From assembly GCA_020720965.1 (NCBI GenBank), contig DYNS01000068.1, positions 1 to 10,775 of the forward strand: a DNA stretch of 10,775 bases, read 5' to 3'. This document shows, one piece after another, positions 5,734 through 10,775 of the stretch. Both the position numbers and the translations under genes were made by a program. The notes beneath the pieces are model-generated. The model ran no database searches. It had not been told where the DNA came from and saw only the letters and a list, made by a program, of their open reading frames with translations. Numbering within the stretch: position 1 is the stretch's first letter; each line of letters starts with the position of its first letter. This DNA is from Anaerolinea sp. Its GTDB lineage: Bacteria > Chloroflexota > Anaerolineae > Anaerolineales > Villigracilaceae.

Positions 5734-6903
5734 ATGAATCCTAAACCGCCCGCCATCCCCTTTTGGCGTGATGAACGAATCCTTAAATGGCTGTGGCAAG
5801 CCGGTTTTGTACTTTTGGTTGTGGGGGGCTTTGCTTTTCTCATCAACAACATGCTGGTAGGTTTACAAAAACAAGGGATGACTTTGGGAATTTCCTTTAT
5901 GAGCGGTATTGCCAGTTTCGACATTGGCGAAATGCTCATCCCATACGACCGCAGCGCCTCGTATTGGAGGGCTTTTCAGGTCGGTTTGCTCAACACCTTG
6001 TTCGTCAGTGTCGTGGGCATTTTCTTTTCCACCATTCTCGGCATTGTTCTGGGGGTTGCGAGGCTTTCTTCCAACTGGCTGGTAAACCGCCTTTCGGCGT
6101 TTTATCTCGAACTCTTTCGCAATCTTTCTTTGCTTGTTTTTCTCATCTTTTGGTATTTGGGGGTCTTTCTTAAGCTTCCTCGTGTAAAAGAAGCCGTTGT
6201 GCTTTGGGATAGTTTCTACTTTACCAACCGGGGGATTGGGATGCCCTGGGGTTTGCCCACCTCAACCTGGGATGCCTACCGTTGGATTTTGGGGCTTGGT
6301 CTCCTGGCGGCTTGGGGGCTGGGCTACTTCTTACGCAAGCGCAACCCGCTGACCTCCGGCCTCGCGCTCTTTTTGTGGGGGCTTTTGGCTTTTTTAGCGG
6401 TAGCAGTTGCCGGGTGGTTTCTTCTCCCGGTTGCGCCCCTCGCCTGGGATTTGCCCATCGTAAAAGGTTTGAACCTCAACGGCGGAAAAATCCTTTCCCC
6501 CGAATTCATGGCGCTGACCTCCGGCTTGGTCTTATACACCGCCGCCTTCATCGGCGAGACGGTGCGGGCGGGGATTTTGTCCGTCTCCAAAGGGCAGTTT
6601 GAAGCCGCCCGTGCCCTGGGTTTTAACGACTGGATGACCCTGCGCCTCATCGTTTTTCCGCAGGCGCTGCGGGTGATTATCCCCCCGCTTACCAGTCAGT
6701 ACCTCAACCTGACGAAGAACTCCTCGTTAGCAATTGCCATCGGTTTTGCGGATGTGTTTTACGTCTCCAACACCATCATCAACCAGAGCGGGCGTGCTGT
6801 GGAAGTGATTGTGATGGTCATGCTCACCTATCTCAGCCTCAGCCTGCTTACTTCGGCTTTTATGAACTGGTATAACCAGAAAACCCGCCTGGTGGAGAGG
6901 TAA
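5734..6903 (+). CDS. aapQ: AapQ-type amino acid ABC transporter permease
   Basis: The protein has 389 residues, the long form typical of AapQ/BztB rather than the ~220-residue HisM/GlnP type; the extra length comes from an N-terminal hydrophobic helix (about 22-40) and an inserted membrane region (about 180-235). The permease core starts near LLNTLFVSVVG (85-95). The EAA loop that docks on the ATPase, EAARALGF (290-297), is followed by FPQALRVIIPPL (308-319). After ELFRN (126-130) most family members have a Pro and then a Gln (RN-x-P-LLxQ); here the segment reads LSLLVF (131-136), so both are replaced. It should form the membrane channel together with AapM. The stop is three bases before the aapM start, so the two are translated from the same message, probably coupled. 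Confidence 0.9.
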   Translation: MNPKPPAIPFWRDERILKWLWQAGFVLLVVGGFAFLINNMLVGLQKQGMTLGISFMSGIASFDIGEMLIPYDRSASYWRAFQVGLLNTLFVSVVGIFFSTILGIVLGVARLSSNWLVNRLSAFYLELFRNLSLLVFLIFWYLGVFLKLPRVKEAVVLWDSFYFTNRGIGMPWGLPTSTWDAYRWILGLGLLAAWGLGYFLRKRNPLTSGLALFLWGLLAFLAVAVAGWFLLPVAPLAWDLPIVKGLNLNGGKILSPEFMALTSGLVLYTAAFIGETVRAGILSVSKGQFEAARALGFNDWMTLRLIVFPQALRVIIPPLTSQYLNLTKNSSLAIAIGFADVFYVSNTIINQSGRAVEVIVMVMLTYLSLSLLTSAFMNWYNQKTRLVER

Positions 6904-6906
6904 ACC

Positions 6907-8097
6907 ATGACAAATACCCGTTCTCGACCTGTAGAAGCGCGTCCCGACCCTCTCACCTGGCTGCGTCAGAACTTGTTTAACAACTGGTGGAACAGCTTGC
7001 TGACGGTTTTTTCTCTTTGGCTGGTATATGCTCTGGGCGGTGGAATTTCGGTTTGGGCATTCACCGAAGCCAATTGGCGGGTTATCCCGGTAAACTTGCG
7101 CCTTTTCCTGGTGGGTCAATACCCGCTGACGGAGATTTGGCGCATCTGGTTTTTGGTGGCATTGCTGGCTTTGCTTACCGGAAGCGCCCTGGCAATTTGG
7201 GCGGCGAGTTATCGCCGCATTGCGGTTGGTTTTGCGCTCACCCCCCTTCTTTTGGCGCTCTTGCCTTTTAGCCTTGCCAACCGCCTTTGGCTGGCAAGCC
7301 TTACCTTACTGGGGTTGCTGGGCTGGTTCATGGCACGCAATGCCAACTTGTCCATGCGCCGCCTGGTGATGTGGGGAGGCGTGCTGTGGGTTCCGGTTTC
7401 CGTCCTCATCATGTCTGGCTTGGGAGACGAAAACCCCTTCCTGCCCTCGGTTGGTACCAATTTGTGGGGCGGGCTGCTCCTTACCATGCTCTTGACCATC
7501 GTGGGCATTGCCATCTCCTTTCCGTTGGGGGTTTTGCTGGCTCTCGGCAGGCGCTCCGACCTACCCATCATCCGCTGGGCTTCGGTTGCCTACATCGAAC
7601 TGATTCGCGGCGTGCCCCTCATTACCTTGCTCTTCATGGCGCAGTTGATGCTGCCTCTCTTCCTGCCCGCCAACGTGAGCATAGACCGGGTCTTACGCGC
7701 TCAGGTCGGCATCATCCTCTTCAGCGCGGCATACCTGGCAGAGAACGTGCGCGGCGGGCTGCAAGCCATCCCCAAAGGGCAATTTGAAGCCTCTTACGCC
7801 CTGGGCTTGAGCGGTGTTCAAACCACTTTGCTCATCATCCTACCCCAGGCGCTCCGAATCGCCATCCCCGTTCTCGTTGGGCAATTCATCGGCTTGCTCA
7901 AAGACACCTCCCTGGTCGCCATTGTCGGGCTGTTCGACCTGCTCGGCATTGCTAAAACCGTCCTCGCCCAGCCAGAATTTTTGGGCTTGCAACGCGAGGT
8001 CTACGCCTTCATCTCCGTCTTTTACTGGCTGCTTAGTTATGGCATGTCCTACATCAGCCAGCGTTTAGAATCTGCCCTGGGGCTTGGGCAGCGCTAA
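6907..8097 (+). CDS. aapM: AapM-type amino acid ABC transporter permease
   Basis: The protein has 396 residues, the usual AapM/BztC size. The N-terminal half has several hydrophobic helices (about 31-49, 80-99, 105-120, 127-141 and 152-170). The permease core follows, with TNLWGGLLLTMLLTIVG (184-200), ELIRGVPLITLLFMAQLMLP (231-250), the ATPase-docking EAA loop EASYALGLSG (294-303), LPQALRIAIP (312-321) and LKDTSLVAIVGLFDLLG (331-347). These blocks are highly characteristic of AapM. Unlike AapQ it keeps the Arg-Gly-Val-Pro element. ATG at 6907 follows GGAGAGG (6894-6900), which overlaps the end of aapQ. It pairs with AapQ as the transmembrane heterodimer of the importer. Confidence 0.93.
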   Translation: MTNTRSRPVEARPDPLTWLRQNLFNNWWNSLLTVFSLWLVYALGGGISVWAFTEANWRVIPVNLRLFLVGQYPLTEIWRIWFLVALLALLTGSALAIWAASYRRIAVGFALTPLLLALLPFSLANRLWLASLTLLGLLGWFMARNANLSMRRLVMWGGVLWVPVSVLIMSGLGDENPFLPSVGTNLWGGLLLTMLLTIVGIAISFPLGVLLALGRRSDLPIIRWASVAYIELIRGVPLITLLFMAQLMLPLFLPANVSIDRVLRAQVGIILFSAAYLAENVRGGLQAIPKGQFEASYALGLSGVQTTLLIILPQALRIAIPVLVGQFIGLLKDTSLVAIVGLFDLLGIAKTVLAQPEFLGLQREVYAFISVFYWLLSYGMSYISQRLESALGLGQR

Positions 8098-8131
8098 AAC
8101 CCCAACCATCCCCCTCGTTTAGGAGAAAATC

Positions 8132-8884
8132 ATGCGTGACGAAACCCGCCAACCGATTATTACCGCAAAAAACGTAAACAAATGGTACGGTCACTTTCAC
8201 GTTCTTAAAGACGTGAACATGGAAGTACACAAAGGGGAGGTCATCGTTATCTTCGGGCCTTCCGGCTCTGGCAAATCTTCCTTCATCCGTTGCATTAACC
8301 GGCTGGAAGAATACCAAAGCGGGCAGATTGTAGTAGATGGCATCGAACTGACCAGCGACATCCGCAATATCGAGCGCATCCGCATGGAAACCGGCATGGT
8401 CTTTCAGCAATTTAACCTTTTCCCCCACCTCACCGTGTTGGAAAACGTCATCCTCGCCCCGGTGCAGGTTCGCAAATGGAGCAAAGACAAAGCCACCGAG
8501 CTTGGTCAGCAACTCCTTCAGCGGGTCGGCATTCCGGAACAAGCCGAAAAATACCCTGGGCAGCTCTCCGGCGGTCAGCAACAGCGCGTAGCCATTGCCC
8601 GCGCCCTCGCCATGCAGCCTCGCATCATGCTCTTTGACGAACCCACCTCCGCCCTTGACCCGGAAATGATTAAAGAAGTTCTGGACGTGATGACCGAACT
8701 CGCCCGTTCCGGCATGACCATGCTGGTCGTCACCCACGAAATGGGCTTTGCCAAAGCCGTAGCCGACCGCATGTTCTTCTTCGACAAAGGTCAAATTGTG
8801 GAAAGCGGAACCCCGCAAGACATCTTCACCAACCCGCAAGAAGACCGCACCAAACTCTTCCTCTCGCAGATTCTCACCCACTAA
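8132..8884 (+). CDS. aapP: AapP-type amino acid ABC transporter ATP-binding protein
   Basis: The protein has 250 residues and is complete. Walker A is GPSGSGKS (42-49), the Q-loop FQQFNLFPHL (91-100), the ABC signature LSGGQQQR (145-152), Walker B IMLFDEP (165-171), the D-loop SALD (173-176) and the switch histidine is His202 in THEMGFA. NxxKWYG near the N-terminus (14-20) and EYQSGQIVVDGIEL (60-73) are typical of the polar amino acid transport family. It should dimerise on the cytoplasmic side and drive AapQ/AapM with ATP. AGGAGA (8121-8126) lies five bases before the ATG, and the gap from aapM is 34 nt. It is the last gene of the operon; I see no terminator before the opposing thioesterase gene, which begins 14 nt later. 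Confidence 0.95.
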   Translation: MRDETRQPIITAKNVNKWYGHFHVLKDVNMEVHKGEVIVIFGPSGSGKSSFIRCINRLEEYQSGQIVVDGIELTSDIRNIERIRMETGMVFQQFNLFPHLTVLENVILAPVQVRKWSKDKATELGQQLLQRVGIPEQAEKYPGQLSGGQQQRVAIARALAMQPRIMLFDEPTSALDPEMIKEVLDVMTELARSGMTMLVVTHEMGFAKAVADRMFFFDKGQIVESGTPQDIFTNPQEDRTKLFLSQILTH

Positions 8885-8898
8885 GCGCCCCCTTGCCC

Positions 8899-9339
8899 CT
8901 AACCGTCCCCGCCCCGCTCAAACTTCATCTCTCCCACCAAATGCGGCGCGGGGACGTAGATTCCCCGACCTGTCACCGCCACCGACCCATCCGCGAGGCG
9001 CAGCTCGCCGGTTGTCAGCACTTTGCGGGTATGTTTTTCCTGCACCCTCGCCTTAATCGTCACCATCTCGCCTAGCGGCACAGGCTTTTTGTAATTAATT
9101 TCCAGGTTCACCGCCACCACCTTTAAGCCTGCATTCCACACCGCCGCCCCCATCGCCTCATCCAACACCGCCGCCGAGGCGCCCCCGTGTGCGTGCAAAG
9201 GCGGACCCTGATGATGCCCCCCAAAGGCGAACTCGGCAAAAATTTCGCCGTCTTCCGCCTCAAACCAGGTCAAACCCATACTGCGCGGGTTTTCTGCCCC
9301 GCACACAAAACACTCCCCATGTCCCGGTAACAACTTCAT
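8899..9339 (-). CDS. PaaI-type hotdog-fold thioesterase
   Basis: The protein has 146 residues, a usual size for single hotdog-domain proteins. HAHGGASAAVLDEAMGAA (49-66) is the 4HBT/PaaI signature: the HGG loop before the central helix that binds the acyl-CoA thioester, with Asp60 or Glu61 in the region of the catalytic acid. VNLEINYKKPVPLGE (77-91) is the matching strand block. An N-terminal CFVCG (10-14) is seen in a subset of the family. The expected activity is hydrolysis of an acyl-CoA; the substrate is unknown. The start ATG overlaps the recJ stop in ATGA (9336-9339) and has its own Shine-Dalgarno inside recJ, which points to coupled translation. It is probably carried on the recJ transcript as a housekeeping enzyme without a functional link to recombination. 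Confidence 0.88.
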   Translation of the reverse strand: MKLLPGHGECFVCGAENPRSMGLTWFEAEDGEIFAEFAFGGHHQGPPLHAHGGASAAVLDEAMGAAVWNAGLKVVAVNLEINYKKPVPLGEMVTIKARVQEKHTRKVLTTGELRLADGSVAVTGRGIYVPAPHLVGEMKFERGGDG

Positions 9340-10775
9340 ACGTCCTCCAAAGGATTTTGTAATTGAGCAAACCGCCGCCGAAAAGCGGCGCTTTCTTCGA
9401 TTAACCGCAAAAAGCGCGATTTCACCACCGCCGCCGATTCGTCCTCCGCGGCATTTCCCTGTTCCAAACGTAATACCCCTTCCAACTCTTCCAGCACCCG
9501 CACCTGCCCCCGCTTCATAAAATACTCCAGCCCCAGGCGCGTCACCGTTTCCCTCTCCCCTACCGATGCCGCCAGCGCGGTAAGCGACACCCGCCCTTCG
9601 CGTTTGTTCAGCACGAACTTCAACGCCCCTGCCAGCCTTTCCAACGCCAGCCAGCCGGGCATTTTACACACCAAAATCACCCGGCGCGGGTTAACCTTCC
9701 GCAGCGCCTCCCGCAGGACATCGTTATAAGGCGGGGTCGTCCAAATGACCAGGGTGTCGGCGGGCGTGAGCGCCTCCCTGCCCACCCCGGCAATTTCCTG
9801 CTTGTGCTCCCCCTCTGCCCAAATGATTACGTTCCCGGTCAAAGACCGCACCAGCCCCGCCGGGTCTGCCTCCTTGCGCCAATCCAGCACCTCCCACGCC
9901 GGGGGCAGAGAAGCCGCTATCAGCGCAGAATCATCCACAGGGCGCAAAGCCACAAATTCGATGGCGGTCTGACGTTTTCCCTTGTAATCGCTGCCGCGCA
10001 AGGTATAAGCCAGGTCAAAACGCCCAGCGGGCAAAGCCTCGCCTGCCCCGCCCCACCACAAAACCTGTTGCTTGTTTCCCGCAATATCCTGCACCGTCAA
10101 TTTAAGATGCTCCCCATTCCCCAAAACTGTCGTGCTGACAATCTCCAAACTGCGCGTAGCCAGGGTGAGCCTTTCGTTGCCCGGTCCAAACGGAGCGAGT
10201 TGCTCCATCTCTGCCGCCAGCCCCAGCGAAAGGTCTGCCAGCCCCAGCCAGGCATCCACCGTCAGGGTCGGCTCTTCGCCTTCCGGCGGCGTATTTGCCA
10301 GTTGGGCTTGCACCGCCTTTGCCAGACGGCGGCGGAACTCTGGCAGTTTTTCGGTTTCCATGCCCATCCCAGCTGCCATCGGATGCCCGCCGAAATTGAG
10401 TAGCAGGTCTTTTTGGGCGGCAATCGCCTCGGTGATGTGGATTCCCTCCACCGAACGCGCCGAGCCGCGTGAGATGCCGTCTTCCCCGCTGCAAAGCAGG
10501 ATGGTAGGTTTTTGGTAACGTTCTGTCAGCCGCGCCGCGACAATTCCCAGCACGCCGCCATGCCAGGCGGGGTGAGCCAGCACCAGGGCGGGTTGCATCA
10601 GCAGCAGGGGATTTTCGCGCAGTTGGGCTTCCGCCGCCATCGTCACCTGGTCGCAGAGCAGTTTACGCTGCGCGTTTAACCCCTCCAGGTGATTTGCCAG
10701 CAGGCGGGCTTGCGCCGGGTCTTGGGTTGTCAGCAATTCTACGGCGGGGTTGGCATCTTCCAGCCTGCCCAGAGC
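9336..10775 (-). CDS. recJ: Single-stranded-DNA exonuclease RecJ, C-terminal part (5' end outside window)
   Basis: The frame is open to the right edge; 479 residues are visible and the start and catalytic DHH domain lie outside. It begins at ALGRLEDANPAVELL, which matches the AAGRL/D..AVELL junction of RecJ. The DHHA1 domain follows with WHGGVLGIVAARL, GSARSVEGIHITEAI and the hallmark FGGHPMAAGM (about 10394-10365). Next is an OB-fold-like segment (KLTVQDIAGNKQQVLWW) for single-strand binding. A further ~220-residue C-terminal region has no motif I can name; C-terminal extensions occur in some RecJ proteins, Deinococcus among them, but I cannot show homology here. RecJ degrades single-stranded DNA 5' to 3' in recombination, base excision and mismatch repair. 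The TTG at 10736 is not a real start, because conserved sequence continues upstream of it. Confidence 0.9.
   Translation of the reverse strand, partial: ALGRLEDANPAVELLTTQDPAQARLLANHLEGLNAQRKLLCDQVTMAAEAQLRENPLLLMQPALVLAHPAWHGGVLGIVAARLTERYQKPTILLCSGEDGISRGSARSVEGIHITEAIAAQKDLLLNFGGHPMAAGMGMETEKLPEFRRRLAKAVQAQLANTPPEGEEPTLTVDAWLGLADLSLGLAAEMEQLAPFGPGNERLTLATRSLEIVSTTVLGNGEHLKLTVQDIAGNKQQVLWWGGAGEALPAGRFDLAYTLRGSDYKGKRQTAIEFVALRPVDDSALIAASLPPAWEVLDWRKEADPAGLVRSLTGNVIIWAEGEHKQEIAGVGREALTPADTLVIWTTPPYNDVLREALRKVNPRRVILVCKMPGWLALERLAGALKFVLNKREGRVSLTALAASVGERETVTRLGLEYFMKRGQVRVLEELEGVLRLEQGNAAEDESAAVVKSRFLRLIEESAAFRRRFAQLQNPLEDV
9343..9348 (-). promoter_or_regulatory. Thioesterase ribosome binding site inside recJ
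   Basis: On the minus strand GGAGGA lies three bases before the thioesterase ATG and within the last codons of recJ. Together with the ATGA overlap it argues that the 9339 start is used and that translation is coupled or reinitiated. Confidence 0.7.

Noticed and set aside
4471..5799. A 442-codon open frame on the minus strand opposite aapJ
   Set aside because: It mirrors the GC-biased third positions of aapJ, encodes low-complexity Gly/Ala/Val sequence without a recognisable domain, and opposes a well-supported lipoprotein receptor gene.
8054..8881. A 275-codon minus-strand open frame over aapP
   Set aside because: Antisense shadow of a fully motif-bearing ATPase gene.
10734..10736. TTG as the start of recJ
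   Set aside because: The frame remains open to the window edge and the upstream residues match the conserved RecJ AAGRL/AVELL junction, so the gene continues outside.
1..10775. Mobile elements, CRISPR arrays, tRNA or rRNA genes, phage or defence genes
   Set aside because: No transposase or integrase frame, no regularly spaced repeats and no cloverleaf or rRNA-like segment was found on reading both strands; all long frames are accounted for by housekeeping, transport and signalling genes or their shadows.

Overview
The window looks like a chromosomal segment from a moderately GC-rich, probably aerobic or facultative bacterium. Chloroflexota (Anaerolineae-like) is my best guess. The reasons are the CpXC zinc-ribbon/coiled-coil protein, the lipoprotein whose lipobox is followed by an Ala/Pro linker containing QTVVVTVEVP, and a promoter placed for leaderless translation of the histidine kinase. 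This placement is inferred from protein style, not from a marker gene. I see no tRNA, rRNA, CRISPR array, transposase or phage gene.

Layout. (1) 3-599 (+): the 3' end of a diheme cytochrome b of a quinol:acceptor oxidoreductase, cut by the window edge. (2) 696-1223 (+): a secreted, helical protein of unknown function. (3) 1235-1287: a perfect 23-bp stem between convergent genes, acting as a bidirectional terminator. (4) 4263 down to 1306 (-): a soluble GAF-PAS histidine kinase followed after 42 nt by a CpXC zinc-ribbon/coiled-coil protein. (5) 4264-4491: an AT-rich divergent control region with several dyads, an extended -10 for each direction and a three-codon ORF with a strong Shine-Dalgarno. 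(6) 4492-8884 (+): a complete AapJQMP-type polar amino acid ABC transporter (lipoprotein receptor, two permeases, ATPase), with a strong hairpin plus T-run between receptor and first permease. (7) 10775 down to 8899 (-): the C-terminal part of the single-strand exonuclease RecJ, overlapping by 4 nt with a hotdog-fold PaaI-type thioesterase. The thioesterase converges on the ATPase gene with only 14 nt between stops.

How the parts work together. The aap operon is a self-contained amino acid uptake system: the membrane-anchored receptor delivers substrate to the AapQ/AapM channel, powered by AapP. The 5650-5686 hairpin probably makes the receptor more abundant than the membrane components. The divergent histidine kinase shares the control region, so a link to nutrient status is possible. 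No response regulator lies in the window, so that remains inference. Nothing here forms a clearly new multi-gene system. The most unusual features are in the DNA: the divergent promoter region with its minimal ORF, the intra-operon terminator, and the altered quinol-site motif of the cytochrome b.
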